The translations under genes were made by a program, and so were the position numbers. From the NCBI GenBank assembly GCA_947090755.1, contig CAMUPF010000005.1:1-64000 (forward strand): DNA of 64,000 nucleotides, read 5' to 3'. Shown piece by piece: positions 25,513-34,218 of this stretch; position 1 is the first letter of the stretch, and every line of letters begins with the position of its first letter. Under the pieces are notes generated by a model. The model had not been told where the DNA came from. It searched no databases and was given only the letters and a program-made list of their open reading frames with translations. Source of the stretch: an uncultured Candidatus Melainabacteria bacterium (GTDB lineage Bacteria > Cyanobacteriota > Vampirovibrionia > Gastranaerophilales > Gastranaerophilaceae).

Positions 25513-26544
25513 TTATCGTTTCACGCACCGAACGAATAAGGTATTGGACCTAGGATAAGGGATGCGGTTGCCTGTATTAAAAGTCTGATACCAAGCCGTG
25601 CCTGCCTCTCCGGAAGACATGACAGAGCTGGACCAAAAGGTTCCGGACGTAATACCAATGAGTTCACGGTTATAGAACATTGCACTAAGTTCATTAATAT
25701 TTGGAAGTCTGGATTCATTGTCCATGTTTGTGCATTCATTACCTGCTTCAGCTTGTTTTTTAGTACCCGAAACATTTTGTGCTAAGGGTACCGGAGCTAC
25801 TACAACTGGATCAGAAGGATAAAGTGCAGTAATAAATCCAATATCCTTACCAACCGTATTCGGTCCTTTGTTACCGTTTAAGTCATAGATGAAGTTAGCA
25901 CACATTTTAGGTTGTGAGTAATGCGCGTTAGTTTCTCCCATATCGCTTTGGCAGTATGGATTGTAGTAAACAGCAATGGATTCTCCGTTTTGAGTTTCAA
26001 ATGCAGCTGCAAAGGTGTTTATATCTTTTTGTGGATTTGTAAACTCTGTTCCTCCGCTGCCGTTCGGCCCATTATTGAATGTACTTGTAAATAAACTGTT
26101 CATTTCGCTTAATCTTGTCGGCCAAGTTTTTATGTTTCCGGCCAAGTTAGTGTAAGAAGTAACAATACCACAGTCTTCTAAATGTCCGTGGTCACAAATG
26201 TTGTTAATCTTGATTACCTTACTCAATCCTTCTGTGACGAAAGTTTCGGCGGCTGTGTCAACGGCGCTAGTAGAAGTCGCTTCGTCTGCGAGTTGATAAG
26301 TACCGTAACCGCTTAAAGACGGCATTAAAGTAAGTGCTTGCGAGAATCGTGCGTACAGAGCTTTTCGCTGAGTGTTCCACGTACGCTCATTAATATTGCC
26401 GGTCAGTGCCGGTAACGTTATGGCCGCAACCACACCGATAATCGTCAAGGACAGCAAAATTTCCGCCATTGTAAACGCGCGACGATACCCCCCCCCCCGA
26501 CTCAACAGGTCCATATTACAAGGGTTTTCAGATGTTGTGTTCAT
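25513..26544 (-). CDS. Type IV pilin-like protein, copy D (in frame: expressed state)
   Basis: The only complete copy in the window whose normal start is in frame with the pilin. From the ATG at 26544 (GGAGG upstream) it reads MNTTSENPCNMDLLSR, then Gly-Gly-Gly encoded by the 11-G tract, YRRA|FTMAEILL. Mature parts: N-terminal helix with Glu5; six conserved cysteines; loop YDLNGNKGPNTVGKDIGF; C-terminal lectin/FGE-like domain with ESRLPNINELSAMF, FWSSS and FVRCVKR. The N-terminal region differs from the others at a few residues (F for M in ARFSQ, TLMPSLSGYG). The tract is two residues upstream of the basic part of the leader, so slippage of one base would switch it off. Confidence 0.9.
   Translation of the reverse strand: MNTTSENPCNMDLLSRGGGYRRAFTMAEILLSLTIIGVVAAITLPALTGNINERTWNTQRKALYARFSQALTLMPSLSGYGTYQLADEATSTSAVDTAAETFVTEGLSKVIKINNICDHGHLEDCGIVTSYTNLAGNIKTWPTRLSEMNSLFTSTFNNGPNGSGGTEFTNPQKDINTFAAAFETQNGESIAVYYNPYCQSDMGETNAHYSQPKMCANFIYDLNGNKGPNTVGKDIGFITALYPSDPVVVAPVPLAQNVSGTKKQAEAGNECTNMDNESRLPNINELSAMFYNRELIGITSGTFWSSSVMSSGEAGTAWYQTFNTGNRIPYPRSNTLFVRCVKR
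26488..26498 (-). repeat. Poly-G (11) tract in the start region of pilin copy D
   Basis: Eleven G on the coding strand after codon AGT-C: CGG GGG GGG GGG TAT keeps the pilin frame. Lengths of 8, 11 or 14 are on; any other is off. Confidence 0.9.
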
Positions 26545-26572
26545 ATTATATACCTCCAATTCTTTCTTTTTT

Positions 26573-26601
26573 ATTATGAAATATTTTTAGCCTTCTGTCA
26601 A
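26573..26601 (-). promoter_or_regulatory. Promoter of pilin copy D
   Basis: Minus strand: TTGACA, 17 bases, CATAAT. The hexamers are identical to those of copies B and E. TTGACA lies 4 bases outside the stop of recO. Confidence 0.75.
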
Positions 26602-26604
26602 GGC

Positions 26605-27369
26605 TTAAATCGCGGCCAGAATTTCGGTTGTTCTGATTTTTCTTGCGCTATGCTGTTCTATACATTTTTTTAAAAGGTTGAAGCAGACCTCGCAAACCTT
26701 TTCAGTCGCTTTTGTTTCGTAATCTGTTACCGCACTGTAATCCGCTTGGGCAAGATAGTTTAGAAACTCGCGAATTTTGTTATGAATTACAAGTTTGCCG
26801 CGTGAATCGTTTATGCAATTCTCGCAAATAATTCCGCCCTCGTTGATTAGAAAATATGCGTTGGAATCTACTTTGCAGCCGCATTTCAGGCAGGTGTTAA
26901 ATTCCGGTGAGAATCCCGAAATATGCATTATTTTTAGTTGAAATTTTAAAACCGTAAGCAAAACATCTTTCTTTTCCGTTGCACAAGCAATGGCTTTTAG
27001 GGCATTGTATAGTGTATCGTAGGTGTCAGCCGCGCAAGGGTCGTTTTCAACTCCGAAGTTATTTACAACCTCTGTAAGGTACATTGAATAGAAAATTTTA
27101 TCCAGATCTTTCCTTGTATCGCCGAAAGAATTAAGGGTTTCAGCCTGTGATACAACATCAAGATTACGGCCCTTAGAAAGTAAAAGGTTGTTTGCAATAA
27201 AGGCTTCCATACGCGCACCAAGTGAACTTTTAGGCTTTTTGATTCCTTTTGCGACCGCGTGGATAATCCCTTTATCACGAGAATACATCACAATAATCTT
27301 GTCAGATTCTTTGAGCGGATAAGATTTCAGGTTTATGGCGTTGGTTGTGTATGTTTGCCTAGTTGTCAC
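26605..27369 (-). CDS. recO: DNA repair protein RecO
   Basis: Works with RecF/RecR to load RecA on gapped DNA. The N-terminal OB fold has 'TNAINLKSYPLKESDKIIVMYSRDKG' and 'GIKKPKSSLGARMEAF'; a helical C-terminal domain carries a four-cysteine zinc site, C-x2-C...C-x2-C ('CLKCGC', 'ICENC'). 254 aa, normal. It overlaps the upstream pilT by 11 bases and is co-transcribed with it. The stop lies only 4 bases from the pilin D -35. Confidence 0.9.
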   Translation of the reverse strand: MTTRQTYTTNAINLKSYPLKESDKIIVMYSRDKGIIHAVAKGIKKPKSSLGARMEAFIANNLLLSKGRNLDVVSQAETLNSFGDTRKDLDKIFYSMYLTEVVNNFGVENDPCAADTYDTLYNALKAIACATEKKDVLLTVLKFQLKIMHISGFSPEFNTCLKCGCKVDSNAYFLINEGGIICENCINDSRGKLVIHNKIREFLNYLAQADYSAVTDYETKATEKVCEVCFNLLKKCIEQHSARKIRTTEILAAI

Positions 27370-28489
27370 GTGAAACTCCGTGGTACATACCTCTTAGCAT
27401 TTGCTGAAGTTCGTTTTTATTGTCTGAATATTCTACCGCGTCTTCGGCCGAGATTATTCCGGCCTTGTGCAACTGGAATAATGAGGTATTCATAGTAATC
27501 ATCTGGTTGAAAGAGCCTGCTTTTACGAGCGAATAAATGCTTTCGATTTCTTCTTTAATAATAAGGTCGCGGATAGTTGAAGTTACAACAAGAAGTTCGC
27601 AGGCCGGCCGTCTGGAATTGCCGTCGATTGTTGGTACAAGTTTTTGTGCCAAAGTTGCTCTTAAGGTTGAAGCAAGCTGTTGGCGCAGGAATGGACGTTG
27701 TTCCGGATCAAACATGTTAATAATACGGTTAATTGTTTGAACCGCGTCGTTTGTGTGGAGTGTTGAAAACACGAGGTGTCCGGTTTCTGCGGCTTTTAAC
27801 GCTGCGTTAAGCGTTTCAATGTCGCGAATTTCGCCGATGAAGATTATATCAGGGTCTTGGCGGAGTGCGTATTTTACACCGCTTGAAAAACTTTCTGTAT
27901 CGAATTCAACCTGACGTTGGGAAATTGCACATTTTTTATTTGTGAACACAAATTCTACAGGGTCTTCAATTGATATAATATGTTTTTGCTGTGTTTTGTT
28001 TATGTAATCAATAATGGAGGCAAGTGTGGTAGATTTACCGGAGCCCGTAGGGCCTGTAACCAGAACAAGACCGTTATTGTAATCCGCGAAGCTTGTAACC
28101 GCCGGCGGAAGATGTAATTCTTCAATATCTACCGGCTCAGAAGGAATTACGCGGATAACCATACCTTTCTGGTACATTCTGCTGCAAACGTTAACACGAA
28201 ATCTTGATACCCCTTCAATTTCGTAACAAAAGTCAAAGTCGTTGGAGGTTTCCATTTTTATCGCAAAGTGCTTAGGAAGTGTTTGAACCGGCAGGATTTG
28301 TCTGATTGAAGCCAGTATTATGTCTTCGGAAAGTACAGGATAATTTTCAGCCTGTTCGATTTTGCCGTTTTTTCTGTATATCGGGTGCGAACCGGCCATT
28401 AAATGCACATCGGAAACTCCAAATTTAACCATTTCTTCAAGGCATTCATTTATCTCAAATATATCGTGTTTTACTAATTCCTGTTCCAA
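27359..28489 (-). CDS. pilT: Type IV pilus retraction ATPase PilT
   Basis: Hexameric cytoplasmic ATPase that depolymerises type IV pili, giving twitching motility. N-terminal PAS-like domain with 'GVSDVHLMAGSHPIYRKNG'; Walker A GPTGSGKST; Asp box 'IISIEDPVEFV'; Walker B 'PDIIFIGEIRD'; His box 'FSTLHTNDA'. The PilT-specific 'GxIxxxDA' tail segment reads AGIISAEDA. 376 aa, slightly longer than E. coli-type PilT. It shows that a retractable type IV pilus exists, giving the dispersed pilin-like proteins a machine to use. No pilB, pilC or pilQ in the window. Confidence 0.9.
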   Translation of the reverse strand: MEQELVKHDIFEINECLEEMVKFGVSDVHLMAGSHPIYRKNGKIEQAENYPVLSEDIILASIRQILPVQTLPKHFAIKMETSNDFDFCYEIEGVSRFRVNVCSRMYQKGMVIRVIPSEPVDIEELHLPPAVTSFADYNNGLVLVTGPTGSGKSTTLASIIDYINKTQQKHIISIEDPVEFVFTNKKCAISQRQVEFDTESFSSGVKYALRQDPDIIFIGEIRDIETLNAALKAAETGHLVFSTLHTNDAVQTINRIINMFDPEQRPFLRQQLASTLRATLAQKLVPTIDGNSRRPACELLVVTSTIRDLIIKEEIESIYSLVKAGSFNQMITMNTSLFQLHKAGIISAEDAVEYSDNKNELQQMLRGMYHGVSRDN

Positions 28490-28615
28490 AGCTTTTCTCC
28501 TCTACAACTTTCCATTATCAATTATATTTCTGTGCTTAATTTCGGGCAAATTATTAATAAATCTACATTAAATGAATAGTTGAATAAAATTTGAAAAAAT
28601 AGTACAATATTTTAT

Positions 28616-29449
28616 ATGAGAGAGATTGTCTTAATACTGTTAACCCTGCTGTTATTTACCCCGTCTGCGCATGCCAGAAGCAAAAATCCGGACGGATATA
28701 TTCCGAATGTTTTTATTTACGAGATTCCGGATGAGGAAGACGAAGCTAAGCCTGTTGAAAATGAAATAGGAAATACTGACCTGAAGACGAATACTACGGT
28801 AAAACCTACCGTTTTAAAAACTGAAATTCAGTATTTTGATAATCTTGATGTGGTAAGTCTTGATAAAACCGTTAATTCAAAGAAAATAAACATTTCTCAG
28901 CCGCAAAAACTTGCCGCAACGAGTTTAAAGGATTATAACAAGAAGCTTGAGGCAAATAAAGCCGCAAGGGTTTCTAATAAAGTTGTTCAAGCTGCATATA
29001 GAGGCGAAGAGGAAAGCTGGATTGCCGCTAACAACAAGGGCGTTGAAGAAAAATACGGCAATTTTACGTTCGGTACGGATTATTCATCAGAGGTTTCTTG
29101 TTTATCTAGCCTTGAGTATTCCTCCGGACTGTTTACAAAATATCAAAAAAAGAATTTTTCTTTAAAAACGAAAGTGTTTAAAGATCAGGTTGCGACTTAC
29201 GGGCTTACAACAAATAATGTTTCAATAGCTCCGGAATTGCGGTTAAATAAGGCTCTGGCGATTAAAAATGTCCTGAAAGCGGATTTGACCCGTCAGCGTA
29301 AAACCGCACAATTAATTCTTCTTTTAACTCCGTTTGCGTATCAGGGAAACGACAGGTTCAATGTTGAACTGGGGGCAGGCCAAACTTATGACGATACAAA
29401 TTCTCTTATGAGAACAAAATTTGAATTTTCTACAAAACTGGAATTGTAA
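28616..29449 (+). CDS. Probable outer-membrane or periplasmic protein, unrecognised
   Basis: Unrecognised 277-aa exported protein. Signal peptide at 1-21 ('IVLILLTLLLFTPSAHA'); a charged linker at 22-135; then alternating strands such as 'GNFTFGTDYSSEVSCLSSLEYSSG' and 'RFNVELGAGQTYDDTNSLMRTKFEFSTKLEL'. The final strand has the alternating hydrophobic pattern typical of an outer-membrane barrel, although it ends in Leu rather than Phe. Barrel size seems small. The gene is divergent from pilT and followed 60 bases later by the FtsB-like gene. Confidence 0.6.
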   Translation: MREIVLILLTLLLFTPSAHARSKNPDGYIPNVFIYEIPDEEDEAKPVENEIGNTDLKTNTTVKPTVLKTEIQYFDNLDVVSLDKTVNSKKINISQPQKLAATSLKDYNKKLEANKAARVSNKVVQAAYRGEEESWIAANNKGVEEKYGNFTFGTDYSSEVSCLSSLEYSSGLFTKYQKKNFSLKTKVFKDQVATYGLTTNNVSIAPELRLNKALAIKNVLKADLTRQRKTAQLILLLTPFAYQGNDRFNVELGAGQTYDDTNSLMRTKFEFSTKLEL

Positions 29450-29511
29450 ATTTATCAAAACATTTTTGTATATTCTCTATATTTTGATTATAATTTTTAT
29501 AGAGGTGTTTT

Positions 29512-29889
29512 GTGGAAAAAAAGCGTAGAAAAGTTTTCGATAAATTAAAAAAAACGGATAAAAAACAGAATTCCAAACAGCACGAAAAAATTTATTATTC
29601 CGGTTTGACCTTGTTTTTGCTTTTTGCATTGATTCAGGTGGGATGGAGTGTTTTAATTAATTTTTCTAAAGTTGTTTCGTTCAATCAGAAGATTTCGGCA
29701 CTTGAGGCTTATAAAGATGTGGAAGTCAAAAAAAATGAGCACCTGAAAAATGAGATTAAGGCTTATTCTCAGGTTTCTCAATTGGAAGGAATAGCCAGAA
29801 ATTCTTTAAAGATGGCAAGTCAGGATGAAGTTTTAATCCTTATTAATGAGCCGCAGGCTGAAGATTTACAGGACGAAAAGGCAGAATAA
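29512..29889 (+). CDS. FtsB/DivIC-like septum protein
   Basis: Small bitopic membrane protein of the divisome type. A basic cytoplasmic tail (1-28) is followed by a single transmembrane helix (about 30-50), then a coiled coil ('KISALEAYKDVEVKKNEHLKNEI') and a short tail with 'IARNSLKMASQDEVLILI', the ARxxLxMxxxxExxI pattern of DivIC/FtsB. 125 aa, GTG start at 29512. The downstream TPR gene begins 2 bases after its stop. Confidence 0.75.
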   Translation: MEKKRRKVFDKLKKTDKKQNSKQHEKIYYSGLTLFLLFALIQVGWSVLINFSKVVSFNQKISALEAYKDVEVKKNEHLKNEIKAYSQVSQLEGIARNSLKMASQDEVLILINEPQAEDLQDEKAE

Positions 29890-29891
29890 TT

Positions 29892-31472
29892 ATGATAGGA
29901 AAAGAAGTTGATGAGCTGAAAATAAACTTTGATAAGGCTTGTGAACACAGAGAAAAAGGTGAATATAAACTCGCTGTGGAAGCTTTATATAAAGCGCTTG
30001 ACGTGGAGAGTGATAATATTGAGGTTTTGACTTCTCTTGCTGAAATTTATGCCCTGATGAACGATTTGGAACGCTCTATTCGTTATTACAAAGATATTCT
30101 TGAGGTTGATGAAAATAATTTACAGGCAACTTGCGCACTGTTTAATAAATATTTTGCAGCCGGAAAATTTAAAGATGCGCTTGAATATTCACAAAAAGCC
30201 GTAGCGCTTTCGCCGTCTGAACAAAATTATATGAAACTCGTAAGCGTTTATGATAAATTCGCAGATATTAAGTCTTTGAAATCACTTATTGCTGAAAAGG
30301 ATTTGCCGGAAAATGTTCTTGTTAAAATTGCAGGAGTTTTTGTAAACCATGCTTTTGCCTCTGAGGCTGAAATTTTACTTGGAAGTTTGAATGATTCCGA
30401 GGAAAAAACTGCAGTTCTCGCTCAAATTGCGTTTAATAAGAATGATTTAGAAACTGCCCGCAGGCTTGTTATGGAATTAAACCTTGATGATGCTGGGGTT
30501 TATAATCTTAAAGGGCTTTTTTATATTGAAGATATGACTTTTGTAGAGGCGATTAAATGTTTTTCAAAAGCTGCGGCTTTAGAGCCTTCTAATCCTAAGT
30601 ATTATTTTAACCTTGGTAATGCTTATTTTTACAACGGATGGCTTGATGAGGCTGCAGAGGCTTATCGTAAGTCCATTGAACTTGATGTGACCAATGTCGA
30701 TTATCGTTTTGCACTTGCCAATCTTTATTTTGAACAGAAAGATTTTGCAAAAGCGCGTCTTGAAGTCGCTAATATTAAACATATTGATGATCAACACCTT
30801 GATACAAGGGTTTTGCAGGCTCTTTTGCAATACGCTGATAAAGATTACCTTGGCGCAAAAGACGGGCTTGAAAAAGTACTTGAAATCACTCCGGACAACG
30901 ACTTTGTTAATACCTCGCTTGCAAGAGTTCTTGTTGACCTGAAACTTTTTGACAAAGCTGAAGACCTTATTTTAAGAGTCATTGCAAATAGTGGTGAAAA
31001 ACCTGAATCACTCAGTGTTCTGGCTTATCTTTTCGCTGAACAAAATAAGTTTAACGAGGCATTAGAACTTGTTGATAAACTCCTTGAAAAGAATCATTTT
31101 TATATGCCTGCTTATGCTGTCGGGCTTAAGGCGGCTTATGGAACCGGTGACTCTGAAAAACTTCAAAAATTGGCGCAGGATTCACTCGCTGTAGATATTA
31201 ATTTTTCAAAAGGATACTACTATTTAGCGCTGTTAAGAAAAGATAAAAAAGATTATGATGAAGCAGTTGAGTGTTTGAAGCGTGCAATCATGTATGATTT
31301 GTCTAATCCGGAATACTACGCTGAAATGGCGAGAATTTATGTTGAAAAAGAGGACATTAAATCGGCTTTGGAGTATGCAAATGAGGCTGTAACAATTGAT
31401 AGTAATTCTGCGCAATATATGCTTTTATATTCGGATTTGGCCGCAAAAAACAGAAAAATTTGCCGAAATTAA
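29892..31472 (+). CDS. TPR-repeat protein
   Basis: 526-aa scaffold protein built almost entirely of tetratricopeptide repeats of about 34 residues; at least ten are recognisable, e.g. 'YKLAVEALYKALDVESDNIEVLTSLAEIYA', 'EAIKCFSKAAALEPSNPKYYFNLGNAYF' and 'EAVECLKRAIMYDLSNPEYYAEMARIYV'. No signal peptide or catalytic domain is visible, so it is an adaptor of unknown partners. It starts 2 bases after the FtsB-like gene, suggesting co-expression. The ORF ends abruptly after the last repeat. Confidence 0.85.
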   Translation: MIGKEVDELKINFDKACEHREKGEYKLAVEALYKALDVESDNIEVLTSLAEIYALMNDLERSIRYYKDILEVDENNLQATCALFNKYFAAGKFKDALEYSQKAVALSPSEQNYMKLVSVYDKFADIKSLKSLIAEKDLPENVLVKIAGVFVNHAFASEAEILLGSLNDSEEKTAVLAQIAFNKNDLETARRLVMELNLDDAGVYNLKGLFYIEDMTFVEAIKCFSKAAALEPSNPKYYFNLGNAYFYNGWLDEAAEAYRKSIELDVTNVDYRFALANLYFEQKDFAKARLEVANIKHIDDQHLDTRVLQALLQYADKDYLGAKDGLEKVLEITPDNDFVNTSLARVLVDLKLFDKAEDLILRVIANSGEKPESLSVLAYLFAEQNKFNEALELVDKLLEKNHFYMPAYAVGLKAAYGTGDSEKLQKLAQDSLAVDINFSKGYYYLALLRKDKKDYDEAVECLKRAIMYDLSNPEYYAEMARIYVEKEDIKSALEYANEAVTIDSNSAQYMLLYSDLAAKNRKICRN

Positions 31473-31518
31473 AATAAGAATTATACTATTACTATAGTAG
31501 TAATAGAAAGAGAGAGTT

Positions 31519-32196
31519 ATGAAGAAGATTAAAACACTTTTAAGTATTTCATTAGCAGCGTTTATGCTTTCGTCGACAGCATTTGCGGCAGAAAAAAGCG
31601 CGGTTTATAATAAAAAATATCCGGCTAAGTATACGCAGGAATACGTTGAAAACCTGAAACCTATTTATAAAAAGAATACTAAAGAGGAAGTTATTTACGT
31701 TGCACTGGATATGTTAAAAGGGACAAACGGCGAGTTTTCAAGAAAAGCAATTCTTGGCAATAATTTATCCGGCTGTCCTGTGAAAATTGAGTTTAAGGAT
31801 TTGGGCGAAATCGGCAAGGAATATTCGAGTTTTGATGCGTTAGGCTGGAAAAAAAGTAACAAATTGTACATTTTTATCAACCAGAAACATAGAAATGCCC
31901 CTCCTGGAGCACTTGCGGCCCTGTTAGCGCACGAAGCATTGCATCAGGATGAATATAATTCACTGGCGGAAGAAACTTATGCGTGGACAATGGAGGCTTC
32001 TGTATGGTGCGAAATTTTACGTGTATTCCCTGAAAGTGCAGACGATACGCATAACGCACTTGTTGCGCGCGAAAATACCTTGAAAAAGCTTTTTGAACGC
32101 GGCAAATATTCTGATAAATATATCAAGAAGACAGTCTGGTCAAACGACGGTTACAAAAATCTTCCGACGACCTCTCCGGGATTTGAGGATTTATAA
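31519..32196 (+). CDS. Secreted putative zinc metallopeptidase
   Basis: Exported protein with a clear signal peptide (1-23, ending TAFA|A). The motif H138-EALH142 (HExxH) is followed by Glu at about position 151, giving a plausible short-spacer zincin arrangement 'HEALHQDEYNSLAEETYAW'. An upstream Tyr/Phe-rich domain could bind substrate. I recognise no exact family; it resembles small uncharacterised peptidase-like proteins. 225 aa. It has its own AGAGAG ribosome site, with no linked operon genes. Confidence 0.65.
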   Translation: MKKIKTLLSISLAAFMLSSTAFAAEKSAVYNKKYPAKYTQEYVENLKPIYKKNTKEEVIYVALDMLKGTNGEFSRKAILGNNLSGCPVKIEFKDLGEIGKEYSSFDALGWKKSNKLYIFINQKHRNAPPGALAALLAHEALHQDEYNSLAEETYAWTMEASVWCEILRVFPESADDTHNALVARENTLKKLFERGKYSDKYIKKTVWSNDGYKNLPTTSPGFEDL

Positions 32197-32210
32197 ACAT
32201 TACACTTGAA

Positions 32211-32798
32211 CTACTTCAATTTGCGCGCGAAAGACAGTCCTGCCGGTAAGTTTAAAACGACATTTTCGTAATCCGGATGCGCGTTGATTGCGTCAATGAA
32301 CGGCTGAACTTTCTCCTGATGCGAAAGCACATTGTCACAGGTATAAATTCCCCCTTTTACAAGGTGCGGGTGGATAAGATTAAAGTAGTCGATTGATTCG
32401 CGCTTGTTCGCGTCAACAAAAACAAAATCAAACTTTGCATCCTCCGGCAACTCTCTTAAAATGTCGCATGCAGATCCGATAACCGGCGTTACAACATCAA
32501 TTGTGCCGCATTTGGTGAAGTTCTCGATAGCAATGTTCTGACGCTTAGGGTAATACTCAATCGTTGTCAAATGGCCGCCTGTCTGTTTTAGCGCCTTGGA
32601 TATCCATAAACCTGAATATCCGTTTGAGGTGCCAACTTCAAGTACATTTTTTGCACCCTTTTCTATTATTGAAATATACAAAAACTCTGCCGTTGCCCGT
32701 GAAATATTCCAGAAATCGCGTTGTGTTTTTTCAAGTGCGAGCATTGTTTCACGTGTTATGTCATCAAATTTATTAATCATTGTGTCTTTATTTATCAT
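32211..32798 (-). CDS. SAM-dependent O-methyltransferase (class I, caffeoyl-CoA-type)
   Basis: Soluble methyltransferase of the O-methyltransferase 3 family. SAM-binding motif I 'NVLEVGTSNGYSGLWISKAL', then 'GGHLTTIEYYPKRQNIAIENF', and 'FDFVFVDANKRESIDYFNLIHPHLVKGGIYTCDNVL', the metal-binding Asp/Asn region of the class. 195 aa, normal for short members. Natural substrate unknown. It overlaps the end of the upstream propeller gene by 11 bases and is probably translated from the same message. Confidence 0.85.
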   Translation of the reverse strand: MINKDTMINKFDDITRETMLALEKTQRDFWNISRATAEFLYISIIEKGAKNVLEVGTSNGYSGLWISKALKQTGGHLTTIEYYPKRQNIAIENFTKCGTIDVVTPVIGSACDILRELPEDAKFDFVFVDANKRESIDYFNLIHPHLVKGGIYTCDNVLSHQEKVQPFIDAINAHPDYENVVLNLPAGLSFARKLK

Positions 32799-34218
32799 TG
32801 AATTTCCTGATTACTTTGCCTATTTCCATTTGTGTGACAGGTTCGTCGATTTCCTGATTAAGGATTATCTTGTCGCTGTTCATATCCAGAACGTAAAACG
32901 CACAGCGTGCAGAGTCGCTTATTATTAAATACGGAGTGTCTTTAATTCTGTATAATTTGTTAGGGAACCCTTCCTCTGACGGAAGTTTTATTTCACCTGT
33001 AAAATCATCTGTTTCCGTATTCATTATCTGAATTTTTCCTGCCCTTGCGGAAAGAATATAGAGTTTATCGTTAAAAACGTATAAATCAACGGGTTTTTCT
33101 TCTATATCGTATTCGCCCGTGAGGTTCATCTCCAGATAATCAATTATTGCGATTCTGTTTTTAGTCCGGCTTATCACATAAACCTTATCGTTACTGTATG
33201 CAATTTTTGAAACATTCGGGAAAAGTCCTATGTCTTTTAACAGATATTCGTTGTCAAGTTCGACACTCCATAGTGTTTTTGTCTGTTTGTCATAATAGAA
33301 AAGTTTTGTTCCATCTTCTGAAATAATAAGTTTTTCGCACATTCCGTTGATAAGAATTTGTTGTGTTGCGCTCATCTTTAATAGGTCAATTACATAGATG
33401 CAGTGACCTTCTGAACTTGATACATAAGCCTTATCGTCATGAATTACTATTTCATCCGGTGTTGTTTGAAGCGGAATTTCTCTTATAATTGCGTCATCAT
33501 ATAGTGACAAAACGTTTAATGCTTTTCTGCTATATGAACTTAAAATAAGATATCTGTCACTATAAAGTGCCATTTTGTTTGGCGAATTTTTTTGCTGATA
33601 GTAGAAATATCCTTTTTTGTTATTAGAAGATATAACTTTTACGTTTTTAGAAATCGGCGTTGTAATATAGAAAACGCTGTTTTTGAGGGCCGGAAGGTTG
33701 AAATACATTTTGGTGTAGTCTTTTGTTGCGTTTGTATTAACCCGCATATCGTCAATTTCCGGAGAAAAAGTTTCGAGGGTTCCTTTGATGTTATTAAGCC
33801 CTTCGGGAATTTCCAGCCTGCGGGGAAGAAGAATGTCCTGCGGAAGGATTCCGGATTTGATTTCTGTCGGATATGTTGTCTGGTTTAGCAGTGTAGAACC
33901 GCCGTTTTTGTCTTTTAACACTTTTAACAACACGAAATCGTTGTTAAAGATTACTGCATCAGGAAGTTTTGTTAAGTCCTTGTTTGCAGGGATTGTTTCT
34001 TTAATCTCAAGAGTTTCAACATCAGTATCAAATTTAGCGGGAATTACTGGTAAATATACAGTGTTATCCGGCAGTATTACTAAGCCGTCGAATCTAAAAT
34101 AGGCGTCGTTAAAAGAGTTTTTTACAAAATCTTGAATGTTTTGTGGTACCGTTTGCGCTAAAACTGCGTTGAATGAGGTCATAAGAACCGTCAAGATTAG
34201 TAAAAATATCTTTTGCAT
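32788..34218 (-). CDS. Exported beta-propeller (YncE/NHL-like) protein
   Basis: Periplasmic or surface protein with a signal peptide (1-21, ending VLAQ). After an N-terminal region of about 170 residues, the chain shows repeated units of about 40 residues. Examples are 'LNVLSLYDDAIIREIPLQTTPDEIVIHDDKAYVSSSEGHCIYVIDL', 'IAIIDYLEMNLTGEYDIEEKPVDLYVFNDKLYILSARAGKIQIMN' and 'YVLDMNSDKIILNQ'. These are YncE-type propeller blades. 476 aa. Its start touches the dnaJ stop (one-base overlap), so it may be read through from the heat-shock unit; ligand unknown. Confidence 0.75.
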   Translation of the reverse strand: MQKIFLLILTVLMTSFNAVLAQTVPQNIQDFVKNSFNDAYFRFDGLVILPDNTVYLPVIPAKFDTDVETLEIKETIPANKDLTKLPDAVIFNNDFVLLKVLKDKNGGSTLLNQTTYPTEIKSGILPQDILLPRRLEIPEGLNNIKGTLETFSPEIDDMRVNTNATKDYTKMYFNLPALKNSVFYITTPISKNVKVISSNNKKGYFYYQQKNSPNKMALYSDRYLILSSYSRKALNVLSLYDDAIIREIPLQTTPDEIVIHDDKAYVSSSEGHCIYVIDLLKMSATQQILINGMCEKLIISEDGTKLFYYDKQTKTLWSVELDNEYLLKDIGLFPNVSKIAYSNDKVYVISRTKNRIAIIDYLEMNLTGEYDIEEKPVDLYVFNDKLYILSARAGKIQIMNTETDDFTGEIKLPSEEGFPNKLYRIKDTPYLIISDSARCAFYVLDMNSDKIILNQEIDEPVTQMEIGKVIRKFNDK